From positions 1 through 48,036 of the forward strand of contig JAJRQK010000071.1 in NCBI GenBank assembly GCA_024280295.1: 48,036 bases of DNA, written 5' to 3'. The position numbers were made by a program, and so were the translations under genes. The notes below the pieces were generated by a model. It did not search any database. It saw only the letters and a program-made list of their open reading frames with translations, and was not told where the DNA came from. Position 1 is the first letter of the stretch; each line of letters starts with the position of its first letter. The stretch is from Bacteroidota bacterium. Its GTDB lineage: Bacteria; Bacteroidota; Bacteroidia; Flavobacteriales_D; Crocinitomicaceae. Positions 1 through 9,281 of this stretch are shown one piece after another.

Positions 1-237
1 TGTGATGCTGATCTTGACTACTTAGGGAGAGATGATTTTCACGAAATAGCAACAAAACTACGTGATGAACTCAAAGAACACGGGAAAATAGAATCAAATA
101 AGCAATGGGATGAAATCCAAGTTAAGTTTTTAACCATGCATACGTACTTTACGAAAACAGCAATTAAAACCCGAAAGAAAAAGAAACTTGAGAACCTTAA
201 AGCGGTAAAAGATAGGTTGGAGAGAAATGAGTATTAG
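1..237 (+). CDS. HD-domain phosphohydrolase, C-terminal fragment
   Basis: An open frame enters from the left edge and ends at a TAG at 235-237, giving 78 residues. It begins CDADLDYLGRDDF, which resembles the region after the metal-binding core in bacterial HD-domain hydrolases, where an Asp helps hold the metal. The rest is charged and helical and ends in a Lys-rich stretch (TRKKKKLENLKAVKDR). The start, and the HD motif itself, lie outside the window, so the substrate cannot be told. The next gene starts 31 bases further on in the same direction. The coding call is solid; the family call rests on one short motif. Confidence 0.6.
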   Translation, partial: CDADLDYLGRDDFHEIATKLRDELKEHGKIESNKQWDEIQVKFLTMHTYFTKTAIKTRKKKKLENLKAVKDRLERNEY

Positions 238-268
238 TTTTTAGGAGTATTTTACCAGAATCGACCTT

Positions 269-2458
269 ATGATTTTCAATAGAAAAACCATCCTATTCTT
301 AGTAAGTTTCACTTTTTGTGGATTAAATGTACAGTCACAAAATTCAATCGCCGACAGTTTAGAAAACGAGCTGCTACTTCACCCTAAAAAAGACACGATA
401 AGGGTAAACCTCTTAAGTTTATTGATTAACCAGATATACGACCTAGATGTAAATAAAGCGGAGAACTTAATTGAAGAAGTTGAGAGTATTTCAAAAAAAA
501 CAGACTATAAAAAAGGGAAAGCGAATGCAATATACTATAAAGGACACGTAGAAACAGTTAAATCAAATTATGAACAAGCAATCAAGTGTTTTAGTGAATC
601 ACTTCAACTATACAAATCAATAAACTATAAAAAGGGGGTTTCTTATAGTTTAAATGGTATCGGGATAGCTTATTATTTTCAAGGAGATTACACTAAAGCT
701 ATTGAGTTTTATAATAAGTCTGCAAAGATTGATAAAGAGCAAAATGACTTAAAAGGTGTAGCGGGGAGTTTTAATAATATAGGTAACATTTACGCGGATC
801 AAGGGAAATATGAAAAAGCAATAGACTATTACGAAAAAGCGAAAAAGCTCAAAGAGGAGATAGGAGACTTACAAGGAGCGGGAAGGTCTTATGGAAATAT
901 TGGGAGTATTTATGGAGAGCAAAGTAATTTTCCAAAGGCCTTAGAAAATTTCAATAAAGCATTGACTATTTATGATCAAACGGGGTCTGATGCTCATGTT
1001 CTATTACTAAATTTTGCTGCGGTTTATCAAATTCAAAATAAATATGATGAAGCCTTAATATATGTAAACAGGGCATTGGAAATAAATAAAAAACAAAATA
1101 ATAAACGTGAAATAGCAAGTTGTTTAAATGTAATTGGGGATATCTACAAAGAACAAGCATTGCATAAAAAAGCATTAGGATTATATATCGAAGCATTGAC
1201 CCTCAATAAAGAGATTAAATCGAAGAGGGGTATCGCTATAACTCTAAATAATATAGCAACAATGCAATTAGTTCTCGAGCAAGAGTCAGAAGCTTTATAT
1301 AGCTATAATAAAGCACTGGTTATTAATAAGGAAATTGAATCACAACTAGGAACATGCAGGTCTTATCTCGGTTTATCAAGGGTATATTACTCAAAAAAAC
1401 AAAATGTTAAAGCATTAGACTTTGCGCTAGAAAGTCAAAAAATTAGTGGGAAACTTGAACTGTTAGTTCTTCAAAAAGAGGCTTACGAGATGCTTTCAAA
1501 AATATATAGTAGTATAGGACAATATGACAAAGCATTGATAAGTCATCAACAATTTAAAATTCTAAATGATAGTATTTTCAACAAAGAAAACATTGAAAAA
1601 ATAACACAATTAGAATACGAATACAAATTCCAACAGGAATTAGAATCTGCGAATAATAGAGAGATAAAGTTAAATAAATCAGTAAAATCGACCTCGCTTG
1701 ATCTAAAAAAGTCACAACGCAATTCTTTTATCGCTATTATCATTATTCTCTTGGTATCAATCGTTTCTGCAAGTATTATTTTCTATTTAAAATTGAGAAA
1801 TGTAAATGCAAAAACTCAAAACATTCTAATTGAACAAAAGTTACTGCGTTCGCAAATGACGCCCCATTTTATTTTCAATTCGCTATCTGTATTGCAGGGA
1901 ATGATATTAAATAAGGAAGATAAAAAGGCAGTATCTTATTTATCAAAATTTTCAAAATTGCTTCGTATAATTTTAGAAAACTCAAGAGATAAAATGGTCT
2001 CGCTCAACCAAGAACTTATAGCCGTAGAAAACTACTTAGCACTTCATAACATAGAAGAAAATGAAGCATACAATTACACACTTGTAGTGGATGGTTTGAT
2101 TGACATCTCAACCTTTAACATTCCACCAATGCTTATTCAACCGTTTATTGAAAATGCTATTGAACATGCTTTTGGAAATCAAAAGGAAAACAGAAAAATT
2201 GATGTTCATCTTAAACTTGTAGAGAACAACCTAGTTTGTACAATTACAGATAATGGAGTAGGAATAGAAACATTTATCGAAAACAAAAATTCACGAAAGA
2301 AATCTCTAGCAACAACAATAACCTCTGAAAGATTAAAAATATTATCCAAAGATTTTAAAAAGGAAGGCTCAATGAAAATTGAAGACAGAGCCACCTTCAA
2401 GGAGCAAGGAACAATAGTTACTTTAGTAATTCCATATAAAGTAGATGTAGTAGAATGA
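269..2458 (+). CDS. TPR-containing LytS-type sensor histidine kinase
   Basis: This 729-residue inner membrane sensor kinase begins with a hydrophobic export signal (about 1-23), followed by an extracytoplasmic array of TPR repeats (about 35-430) with repeated units such as GIAYYFQGDYTKAIEFYNKS. A membrane span follows at about 486-509. The cytoplasmic part is a His_kinase (LytS/YehU type) domain with the phospho-acceptor motif QMTPHFIFNSL (His533), then a GHKL ATPase with N-box PPMLIQPFIENAIEHAF (about 619-635) and G1 motif DNGVGI (about 661). The stop overlaps the start of the LytTR regulator by four bases (ATGA), so the two form one translationally coupled two-component system. The TPR region probably senses an envelope protein or peptide; the signal is unknown. 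Confidence 0.92.
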   Translation: MIFNRKTILFLVSFTFCGLNVQSQNSIADSLENELLLHPKKDTIRVNLLSLLINQIYDLDVNKAENLIEEVESISKKTDYKKGKANAIYYKGHVETVKSNYEQAIKCFSESLQLYKSINYKKGVSYSLNGIGIAYYFQGDYTKAIEFYNKSAKIDKEQNDLKGVAGSFNNIGNIYADQGKYEKAIDYYEKAKKLKEEIGDLQGAGRSYGNIGSIYGEQSNFPKALENFNKALTIYDQTGSDAHVLLLNFAAVYQIQNKYDEALIYVNRALEINKKQNNKREIASCLNVIGDIYKEQALHKKALGLYIEALTLNKEIKSKRGIAITLNNIATMQLVLEQESEALYSYNKALVINKEIESQLGTCRSYLGLSRVYYSKKQNVKALDFALESQKISGKLELLVLQKEAYEMLSKIYSSIGQYDKALISHQQFKILNDSIFNKENIEKITQLEYEYKFQQELESANNREIKLNKSVKSTSLDLKKSQRNSFIAIIIILLVSIVSASIIFYLKLRNVNAKTQNILIEQKLLRSQMTPHFIFNSLSVLQGMILNKEDKKAVSYLSKFSKLLRIILENSRDKMVSLNQELIAVENYLALHNIEENEAYNYTLVVDGLIDISTFNIPPMLIQPFIENAIEHAFGNQKENRKIDVHLKLVENNLVCTITDNGVGIETFIENKNSRKKSLATTITSERLKILSKDFKKEGSMKIEDRATFKEQGTIVTLVIPYKVDVVE

Positions 2459-3210
2459 AGGCATTAATAATAGAAGATAAAGAATACATCAGAAAAGGGT
2501 TAATCAATTTACTTCAATTAATTGATGCGGATGTTGATGTTTTGGGAGAATGTGAATCAGTGAAAGAAGCTGTCATTGTAGCCAATGCATGCAAGCCAGA
2601 GTTAGTTTTTCTTGATATTAACCTTACAGACGGAACTGCCTTTGATTTTTTGGAGCAAACTGAAAACTTGTCGTTTAAGATTTTATTTATCACAGCATAC
2701 GAAGAGTATGCCTTGCAGGCCTTAAAATTTGGTGCTGTTGATTATCTTTTAAAACCAGTAGACATTGATGAACTTACAGTTGCATTACAAAAGGTTTCTG
2801 AAATTCCGATTACAGAACAAAAACGACAAATTGATGCAGTAAAACAAGTATGGAACAATGATGATGCGAATATTATACTATCACTCCACGATAGCCTCCA
2901 AGTAATTGATTTAAATGAATTAATGTATTGCGAATCGGACAAAGGATATACAACATTCTTTTGCAGCAATGAAAAAAAGCACATGGCTTCGAAAACATTA
3001 AAAGAATTTGAAGGTCAGCTTACCAAAGCAAACTTTATTCGTCCTCATCAGTCTTTTATGGTCAACTTAAAATACATAGATAAATACGATAAATCAGGGA
3101 TTATTCATTTAAAGAATGGTAAACAAATTCCAGTTTCATCTCGAAAAAAAGAAGCGTTTTTAACTTCCTTTTTAAGACTCAACAAGTCAACGTCTAACAT
3201 AAAAGGATAG
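2455..3210 (+). CDS. LytTR-family response regulator
   Basis: This 251-residue cytoplasmic regulator is the partner of the upstream kinase, overlapping it by four bases. The N-terminal receiver domain (about 1-120) has the acidic pocket IIEDKE, the phospho-acceptor Asp54 in LVFLDINLTD, the conserved Thr in FITAYEE and the Lys in YLLKPVD. The C-terminal LytTR DNA-binding domain (about 145-245) shows the family pattern MYCESDKGYTTFF, then FIRPHQSFMVNLKYID and IPVSSRKKEAF. It presumably binds DNA upstream of envelope or secretion genes, but no target site can be assigned here. The downstream lipoprotein gene is 225 bases away and need not be a target. Confidence 0.93.
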   Translation: MKALIIEDKEYIRKGLINLLQLIDADVDVLGECESVKEAVIVANACKPELVFLDINLTDGTAFDFLEQTENLSFKILFITAYEEYALQALKFGAVDYLLKPVDIDELTVALQKVSEIPITEQKRQIDAVKQVWNNDDANIILSLHDSLQVIDLNELMYCESDKGYTTFFCSNEKKHMASKTLKEFEGQLTKANFIRPHQSFMVNLKYIDKYDKSGIIHLKNGKQIPVSSRKKEAFLTSFLRLNKSTSNIKG

Positions 3211-3409
3211 TATATTCATCTCTCGTAATCATGCATCTGGGTTTAATAAACAGCCAAGTTTTGCATTTTTCCAAAAACGCATTTTTCATCAACTCATACG
3301 CATATTGATTCGTAAGCCACGGAAATAGATTCGCTATTTTTTCTTCCATTTCTATCTCTAACTTTATCTCATCTGCTGATAAAACCTCAGCGGCATTAAA
3401 TAATTCAAA
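3194..3409 (-). pseudogene. Possible decayed coding fragment on the minus strand
   Basis: The 225-base gap after the LytTR gene is open on the minus strand for 71 codons and reads like protein: FELFNAAEVLSADEIK, then NLFPWLTNQYAYELMKN and KTWLFIKPRCM. The frame runs 17 bases into the regulator gene. The only ATG (3349) would give 51 residues, and no clear ribosome site precedes it. It may be the tail of an old gene rather than a functional one. I do not recognise a family, and chance openness in AT-rich DNA is possible. Confidence 0.25.
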
Positions 3410-3435
3410 TTATTAATTAACACAAAAAAATAAAG

Positions 3436-3999
3436 ATGAGAAAATTAAAAAAAGCATCAATTGTAGCACTAACACTTATAACACTAATTTCTTGCGGATC
3501 GGGAGGTCAGCCAGTAAATGCAGAAGACTTTAAAGCCTTAGGGGAGGAGTTAAAAGATAAATTTGGCAACGATGCCTATTATACAGACTTTAGTGTATCC
3601 TATGATGAAAGTGTTGGTGTTATCTTGTCCGTCACCGTAACGGAAGATCCTGAATCCTTGCAAATGGGAGAATGGGGTATGTCTCGAGGTTTTTGGGAAC
3701 AAAGTTCAGAGGTAACACTTGAAATTCCAGAGGGAAGTAAAGCATCTGATTTCATGTTTCAACTGAATGATAAAATCAACCTTGAAAAACTAGGCAGTTT
3801 AGTTGAAAAATCTATGAAGCAACTAACAAGTGATAAGAACATTGAAAGTCCAGCGTTTGAGATGGCATATATAATATTTCCAGACAATGGTGATGTTTCC
3901 AAAGCTAATTATGTAGTTATGTTAGAGCCAGAAACAGGAGGAACTTCATTTTCTTATTATTATAAGTTGGATGGGGAATTTATTAATATGGACTATTAA
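3436..3999 (+). CDS. Putative lipoprotein, unknown function
   Basis: The 187-residue product has a short basic N-terminus, a hydrophobic stretch and a lipobox (LITLISC, Cys20), followed by Gly/Ser residues and an acidic mature part. It should be a lipid-anchored envelope protein. After the lipobox it contains VNAEDFKALGEELKDKFG and a beta-rich region that I cannot match to a family. An A-rich leader (AAAAAAATAAAG) sits just before the ATG, as is common in Bacteroidota. It is followed by a second small gene on the same strand and may share a transcript with it. Confidence 0.75.
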   Translation: MRKLKKASIVALTLITLISCGSGGQPVNAEDFKALGEELKDKFGNDAYYTDFSVSYDESVGVILSVTVTEDPESLQMGEWGMSRGFWEQSSEVTLEIPEGSKASDFMFQLNDKINLEKLGSLVEKSMKQLTSDKNIESPAFEMAYIIFPDNGDVSKANYVVMLEPETGGTSFSYYYKLDGEFINMDY

Positions 4000-4074
4000 T
4001 TTACTCATTTACAACCTGAGGTACTATTGATTTATAGTGCATTAGGCTATTTTATACTAATAACAATTAGACAA

Positions 4075-4461
4075 ATGGAAAAATTAATTAAGGTAAAAGA
4101 TAAGTACAATTCGCTTGACCTACTCCTTGACTTTTTGAAAAATGAATCATCTTATGAGTCTTCTAAAATGTATGATTCGTGGGAAATAAGAACAGATTCA
4201 AAAGGACTGATGGAACAGTGTCTTCTGATTAAAAAAAGTTCAATGCATGGAATAAAAGTGTTTTTTACAGATAAAAACACAGTAAAAATCACACAAGTTA
4301 TTCCTAGTAAAGTGATGAATGCAATTTTTGGAACAAATAAAAATAAACGTCAAAATATATTTGAGCTAGTCACAAGTAAAATAAAGGGCGTATTTGTTTC
4401 AGCATCACAAAGAAAAGCATTTAAAGAAATGAAAACTGTTTTTAATAGAGCCTCAGCTTAG
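4075..4461 (+). CDS. Small conserved-looking cytoplasmic protein, unknown function
   Basis: The 128-residue product starts with MEKLIKVKDKYNSLD. The frame can be extended upstream to a TTG at 4027, but that adds 16 residues with no ribosome site, so the ATG at 4075 is preferred. There is no signal peptide or membrane span. The sequence is Lys-rich with a predicted beta-rich middle (SMHGIKVFFTDKNTVKITQVIPS) and a helical C-terminus. I do not recognise a family. It sits 75 bases after the lipoprotein gene and converges on the universal stress protein gene. Confidence 0.6.
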   Translation: MEKLIKVKDKYNSLDLLLDFLKNESSYESSKMYDSWEIRTDSKGLMEQCLLIKKSSMHGIKVFFTDKNTVKITQVIPSKVMNAIFGTNKNKRQNIFELVTSKIKGVFVSASQRKAFKEMKTVFNRASA

Positions 4462-4481
4462 TTAGAGCATTTAATATAAAT

Positions 4482-4514
4482 AAAAAAGCCCATTTATCGA
4501 AAGATAGATGGGCT
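4482..4514 (-). terminator. Intrinsic terminator of the universal stress protein gene
   Basis: A 12-bp stem (4487-4498 with 4503-4514, one G-U pair) is closed by a GAAA tetraloop. Read on the minus strand it is followed by six T residues (A tract at 4482-4487). It lies 18 bases beyond the stop of the minus-strand gene. It may also stop transcripts from the convergent plus-strand gene, but there the following T run is poor. Confidence 0.85.
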
Positions 4515-4532
4515 TCTAAATATGAAATTAAT

Positions 4533-5354
4533 CTATCCGTTAAAATCTGCAGATAATGCATGAAGCCCTTCAATAGGGTTCATTATTAGTGCAGGAATTA
4601 GTGCATCGTTTGTGATAATATACTCTTCGTGGGTTGCTGAAAGAACACCTAAAACACTATTCTTGTTTAGGTTCATAATAGCAATCAAGTCAGCATCAAT
4701 ACTTACTGCGTGTTTTACAACTTCTTTGTCAAACCCAGAACTCGGAACAATAGTAGTCGTAACATTAATGTTACGTTCAGAGAAGTACTTTTTTGCAAAT
4801 ACAATATTTCCTTTTACTTGATGGCGTAAAAATTCATCCGACTCCTCTGGGGTGATTACATGAACATTTGAGTTGAAATAGCGAGCAATATTGGCAACAA
4901 TAGCAAGTTTTTGCTTTGTTTCTTTATTCAAATCCAGCGGTACAACAATGTCGTTGTAACCTGTTTCTTTTGGTGTTTTTTCTTGAACGATGACAAATGG
5001 TACAGAAGAGTGAGTAATTACCTTTAAAGCATTCATTCCTGTTAGGTGTTGCCATCCATGCGCGCCATGAGTTCCCATAAAGATTAATTCTGCATGGTGT
5101 TCTGCTGCGAAATCTCCGATATCATCAAAAATATTACCAACTCGTACAGAGGGAATAATTTTAACATCAGTACCACATTCAGCAAGAACTTTACTTAGTT
5201 TTTTCTCGGCATCATTGATGTCCTTATTTTTTGCAACTACGTGAAGTAAGTATATTTGTGCGCCCAATGGTTTCGCTGTAGCGATCGCATGCTCTAAAGC
5301 AATTGTAGCAACATCTGTGAAATCATGTGGTACGATAAAGGTTTTAATTTTCAT
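4533..5354 (-). CDS. Tandem universal stress protein (UspA family)
   Basis: The 273-residue product contains two Usp folds in tandem. The first domain (about 1-145) has the ATP-binding signature GTHGAHGWQHLTGMNALKVI before a strand ending in SVPFVIVQEK. The second (about 150-265) begins YNDIVVPLDLNKETKQKL and has a degenerate nucleotide loop (NLNKNSVLGVLSATHEEYI). Two-domain UspA proteins of this length are common in Bacteroidota and are induced by growth arrest and stress; the ligand here is inferred to be ATP in domain one. It is a single gene with its own terminator and a good -7 box upstream. Confidence 0.9.
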   Translation of the reverse strand: MKIKTFIVPHDFTDVATIALEHAIATAKPLGAQIYLLHVVAKNKDINDAEKKLSKVLAECGTDVKIIPSVRVGNIFDDIGDFAAEHHAELIFMGTHGAHGWQHLTGMNALKVITHSSVPFVIVQEKTPKETGYNDIVVPLDLNKETKQKLAIVANIARYFNSNVHVITPEESDEFLRHQVKGNIVFAKKYFSERNINVTTTIVPSSGFDKEVVKHAVSIDADLIAIMNLNKNSVLGVLSATHEEYIITNDALIPALIMNPIEGLHALSADFNG

Positions 5355-5385
5355 AATCTGAAGTTTCTGGTTTTAGCATGCTCTG

Positions 5386-5393
5386 CAAATATA
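5386..5393 (-). promoter_or_regulatory. Bacteroidota -7 promoter box before the universal stress protein gene
   Basis: On the minus strand this reads TATATTTG, an exact match to TAnnTTTG, 31 bases before the ATG at 5354. No clear TTTG or TTG stands at the expected -33 spacing, so only half of the promoter is supported. Confidence 0.45.
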
Positions 5394-5507
5394 ATAATAA
5401 GCAATATTTAGCTCTTTATTATCCTACATTTTATTTTTTATTTTAACGAGGTCGATTATCTCTCTAAGCGATTGATTTATTTGACATTGATAGTTGTTCA
5501 CTTCCGA

Positions 5508-6401
5508 TCAATGAAGCGCTCTTTTTCGACGAGTTCTATTAATTATGCCGTTGGCAATAACAACAAATACTATGATGGACGAACCTAGGTAAAATTTCGA
5601 CCCAACATCCTCATTTTCATTTAAAATGGCTATTGCGAGAAGAATAGTGTAAACGGGTTCCATATTTATACTTAAAGAGACAAGAAAGGCACCTAGTCGA
5701 CGGGTAAGGTCTACCATCACTAAGAATGCAAAAGAGGTACAAACAACACCAAGAAATAAAAGCCAAAGAAAATCAGAGAGTGTCATCACAAAAAAGTCAG
5801 CACTCATTTTTCCTTGGAAGAGGAGTACTATGGTAAGAAATAGAACACCTGTTAGAAGTTCATAAAATGTGATCTTTGATGGGGGAGAGATTTCCGCTAA
5901 TTTCGCATTAAAAACAGAGAAAAGTGCAGCAAATACAGAGGATGATAATCCATAAGCTAATGCTTCGTATTCTTGAGCATCAAAATCTCCTGAAACAAAA
6001 TAGATACCATAAATTACAATTAAACCAAGTAGAATCTCTGTCCAAGAAAATTTACGTCCCATAATTAATGGTTCTAACCAAGCTACATGAATCGTGGTTG
6101 TCGATAGACATAAAATCCCAAGAGAAGCTGTCGATAAATCAATTGAAATGTAAAAAGTGACCCAATGTAATGCTACAATTATTCCAACACCCATGTATTT
6201 GAGCAGTTCTTTTTTCGACTTAATTTTTAGAGAGCGTTTTAACAAAGGAATGGCAATAGCGAGAGCAATAACAGCGATTACTAGTCGGTACCAAACGATA
6301 GCGAGTGGATCTAATTTGATCAACTTACCAAGGATACCTGTAAACCCCCAAATCAAAATAATGAAATGAAGAAGAAAAATGTATTTATACTTTGCTAACA
6401 C
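5508..6401 (-). CDS. EamA/DMT-superfamily transporter
   Basis: This 297-residue inner membrane protein has about ten hydrophobic segments and the two-fold EamA repeat. The first repeat begins ILIWGFTGILGKLIKLDPLA and the second has GLSSSVFAALFSVFNAKLAE. The end of the second repeat shows the family pattern SINMEPVYTILLAIAILNENE. Members export amino acids, metabolites or nucleotides; the substrate cannot be read from sequence. The C-terminal tail is basic (NRTRRKRALH), consistent with a cytoplasmic end. It lies between the stress protein and the CHAT protein genes on the same strand, with gaps that suggest separate transcripts. Confidence 0.9.
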   Translation of the reverse strand: MLAKYKYIFLLHFIILIWGFTGILGKLIKLDPLAIVWYRLVIAVIALAIAIPLLKRSLKIKSKKELLKYMGVGIIVALHWVTFYISIDLSTASLGILCLSTTTIHVAWLEPLIMGRKFSWTEILLGLIVIYGIYFVSGDFDAQEYEALAYGLSSSVFAALFSVFNAKLAEISPPSKITFYELLTGVLFLTIVLLFQGKMSADFFVMTLSDFLWLLFLGVVCTSFAFLVMVDLTRRLGAFLVSLSINMEPVYTILLAIAILNENEDVGSKFYLGSSIIVFVVIANGIINRTRRKRALH

Positions 6402-6453
6402 GAGGCAAAGCTAAAGGAATCCACATAAGATCAAAACAGAAAAGTGTGAGTGA

Positions 6454-9231
6454 TTAATTAGCGGTAATGGTCCGTCGATTATATATTCTATACAATACAA
6501 CAGCTAAAAGAATAAAAACGGAAGACCAAATGATATAAGAATTCAAATTACTTGTTGAAACCTTAAGGATATTTACAGGAGAAATATCACCAGAAATTAC
6601 AAACCCTGCCCAGTAGTAGGGTGTTCTTAAATGAGGATCAGATGTTGTTTCCAAATAATAAATTTTCGCACGCCGTAAAGCTTCAGATTTTGAAAGACCT
6701 TTCTCTAAAAACGAGTAAAAAGAGAGCATTACTTTGTTGGTTGCCTCATCTGGCACTTCCCATAAACTCGAAATGGTTGAAGAAACACCAGCATAAATGA
6801 AGGCACGCTGCACAGAACGAGAACCATGATTCTCACCAAAAAATTTATCTCCAGTACTGCACGCACTTAACACCACTAAATCAGCTGTAAGGTTTAAACC
6901 GTATAGCTCCTCGATGAAAAATGAGTTATTCTGAAAATAAAGACAACTATTTGTGTTGTTTTCCTGATCAATTTTAGCGTGCATCGAAAGATGAAGAATG
7001 GATGTATTCGAAGGAAGAGTTAAGAACTTTTTACGTGTGGCGCGACTACCCTGAAACAAAGAACCTTTGTATAGTTTTGCTAATTCTTCACTTTCGTTTT
7101 GTGCTCCATTTAAAGCCTCTAATGACAAATCATTTTTTTTTGAGTTATCATAAGAAGGGGAAAACACAACAAATTCATTTCGTTGATTTTCTGAATTCAT
7201 TTCACGATTTTGAAAGAAGATTAAATGTGGAGCGTAACTAATAGAGTGAGAAAAAACAAGGTATTTATTTTCAGTTATAAGTGTTTCAAAAGGTAAGTTT
7301 GAGATAGTTCCATTTGCAATAAATGTGAGGAATTTATATTTTTTTATCTCCAAAGGAAGAAGTTGCTTTGCAATAATTGATGCTAGGGCTTTATTTTCTT
7401 TTCCTTCTCTGATTAACGAGGTATAATTCACCACTTTCTTCTGAAGATCTTCAGCATGATCAAGTTGCTTAAAATCAAGAGATGTTTTGCTAATTGTTAA
7501 GCGAAAAAGAGCACCCTTGAATTGAAAAAATCGCAGAACAAAAGCATCCTTATCTAACTCTTTTTGAAATTCAGAAATATCGAAGACACCATTGCTGAAT
7601 TTAGCATAACTTGGGTATTTCTTCTTAACGAAAACAGTGTGTTTTTCAATTTCACGTTCTGTTTGAAAACACAATTTATCCTTTCCTTCTCGTCTATATT
7701 GAGTTAATAGAAATCGTAATTCATATTCTCTTTCTTGAATTGAATCAGGAATATTGAAAGATTTGTGTGCACGATTTTGTTCATATTCGGCCCATAAGAG
7801 TTGATTTTCGATTGATTCCGATTGATTAATTAACTGTTTAAGTTCATTTTTATCTAATTCTGACCTAAGCATGGAACCTTTTAGCAAACCATTGTATGTA
7901 TTAGTGAGTTCTTCGTTAAAGTTCAGCCCAGAAAAATTATAATTAAAGAGATTTAAACCACATTGATAGAAACCAAAAGCCATTTTTTTAGAAGCAGTAT
8001 CATCGATTCTAATTAAAGTATCAGCCATGGACAAGATGAAACCAGCATGACCAAGATTAACGCTAGGGGAGAAATTAGAAAAATCGCCTTTAAGTGTGTC
8101 CTTACCCTGATGTATTTTATTAATGATTTCCCAAAAAGTTTGGTTTGCTTCAGAAATGCGTCCTAGATGTTGTAAAATGATAGCTCGTTGGGCAAGAAAG
8201 TAGGGCTCTCTTGAATCATTAACTGACATTCTTGAAAAAAGCGATTCATTCATCCGTAGAGCGGAAACGAACTCTTGTTTTAGTATGAGTGCTTTGGTAC
8301 TATTAAATTGAAGTTGGAGACTACTCAGTTTGTATTTATCATGATCAAGTAAACGATGAGCTTTAGATAAATAATAGGAACCTTTTTCAATAGCAGAGTC
8401 ATTTTCAACGGTTAGATTGTTGCTTAAAAAATGATCTCCTACATAGATAAGAGCACTAACATATCTGAGGTGTTCTGAAGGACCACTTTTTGGTGAATTT
8501 ACGAGTTTTTCTAGTTCATTGAGATGTGTGATCAATTTAACCTCATCTCCTGAATTAGAATATAAAAGCACATAACTATACTCTATTGAGATGGACTTTC
8601 TAACAGGATCAGCACTGATATAAATTATTTCATCAGCATGTAGGTCATTTACTGAAGATGCTTTATTAAGAAACTCTTCAGATCGGTCGTAAAAACCTAG
8701 TTCACGACTAGTATACGATAAATCGAAATATACAGAGATAAGGAAATCATAATCAGGAGAGGAAAGTTTAGATAGAATTGTTTCAGCTTCAAGCGCCGTT
8801 TCATAAGACGTTTTGTGCATGCCCAAATAGTATTCTGCATTAGCACGATCATACAGAATATTTCCTCTTTGATTTAAACCTGCTTCATCATCTGGTGTGG
8901 CTTCAATGGCCCAATTATATATTTTGATTGCTTTTACATAACTTTCTTGGTGATAATATGATGAACCTTGTTGATTTCGAAAAGCACTCAAGTAAAAACT
9001 ATCTAACTTATGTTCTACTACAATTGACTCCCCTTCAAGCCCTGCAATCAATAAGGAATCATATTTACCTTCTTGAGTTAACCGTGTTGTTTTTTGTAGA
9101 AGTAACTCAATGTCTGGATGTGTTTTCTCCTTCAATAGTTCTTTTGATTGATCAAACTGACCAACTTGAGCCATGAAAGCGCCAAGGCAAGCAAGAAAAA
9201 TAACAACCGTGATATATTTTAAGTTAGGCAT
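6454..9231 (-). CDS. Exported TPR protein with C-terminal CHAT (caspase-like) domain and membrane anchor
   Basis: The 925-residue product has a hydrophobic N-terminus (about 5-22, ITVVIFLACLGAFMAQ) and a long helical TPR-like region (about 35-560). The CHAT protease-like domain spans about 640-890. Its catalytic pair is visible: His751 in LHLSMHAKI and Cys791 in VVLSACSTG, followed by the family block RAFIYAGVSSTISSLWEVPD and PYYWAGFVISG. A C-terminal span (about 899-917) ends in a basic tail. CHAT domains are caspase/separase-related peptidases, sometimes activated through their TPR partners. With a signal at one end and a span at the other, the CHAT domain here would lie in the periplasm. 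Substrates are unknown. Confidence 0.88.
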   Translation of the reverse strand: MPNLKYITVVIFLACLGAFMAQVGQFDQSKELLKEKTHPDIELLLQKTTRLTQEGKYDSLLIAGLEGESIVVEHKLDSFYLSAFRNQQGSSYYHQESYVKAIKIYNWAIEATPDDEAGLNQRGNILYDRANAEYYLGMHKTSYETALEAETILSKLSSPDYDFLISVYFDLSYTSRELGFYDRSEEFLNKASSVNDLHADEIIYISADPVRKSISIEYSYVLLYSNSGDEVKLITHLNELEKLVNSPKSGPSEHLRYVSALIYVGDHFLSNNLTVENDSAIEKGSYYLSKAHRLLDHDKYKLSSLQLQFNSTKALILKQEFVSALRMNESLFSRMSVNDSREPYFLAQRAIILQHLGRISEANQTFWEIINKIHQGKDTLKGDFSNFSPSVNLGHAGFILSMADTLIRIDDTASKKMAFGFYQCGLNLFNYNFSGLNFNEELTNTYNGLLKGSMLRSELDKNELKQLINQSESIENQLLWAEYEQNRAHKSFNIPDSIQEREYELRFLLTQYRREGKDKLCFQTEREIEKHTVFVKKKYPSYAKFSNGVFDISEFQKELDKDAFVLRFFQFKGALFRLTISKTSLDFKQLDHAEDLQKKVVNYTSLIREGKENKALASIIAKQLLPLEIKKYKFLTFIANGTISNLPFETLITENKYLVFSHSISYAPHLIFFQNREMNSENQRNEFVVFSPSYDNSKKNDLSLEALNGAQNESEELAKLYKGSLFQGSRATRKKFLTLPSNTSILHLSMHAKIDQENNTNSCLYFQNNSFFIEELYGLNLTADLVVLSACSTGDKFFGENHGSRSVQRAFIYAGVSSTISSLWEVPDEATNKVMLSFYSFLEKGLSKSEALRRAKIYYLETTSDPHLRTPYYWAGFVISGDISPVNILKVSTSNLNSYIIWSSVFILLAVVLYRIYNRRTITAN

Positions 9232-9272
9232 CTAACAGAGTTCAAAATTGGTAGATTAACAATGATGATGAA

Positions 9273-9280
9273 CAAAAATA
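9273..9280 (-). promoter_or_regulatory. Possible -7 box for the CHAT gene
   Basis: The minus strand reads TATTTTTG (TAnnTTTG match) 41 bases before the ATG at 9231, touching the end of the upstream gene. No -33 element is evident. The region is AT-rich, so a chance match is possible. Confidence 0.3.
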
Positions 9281-9281
9281 C

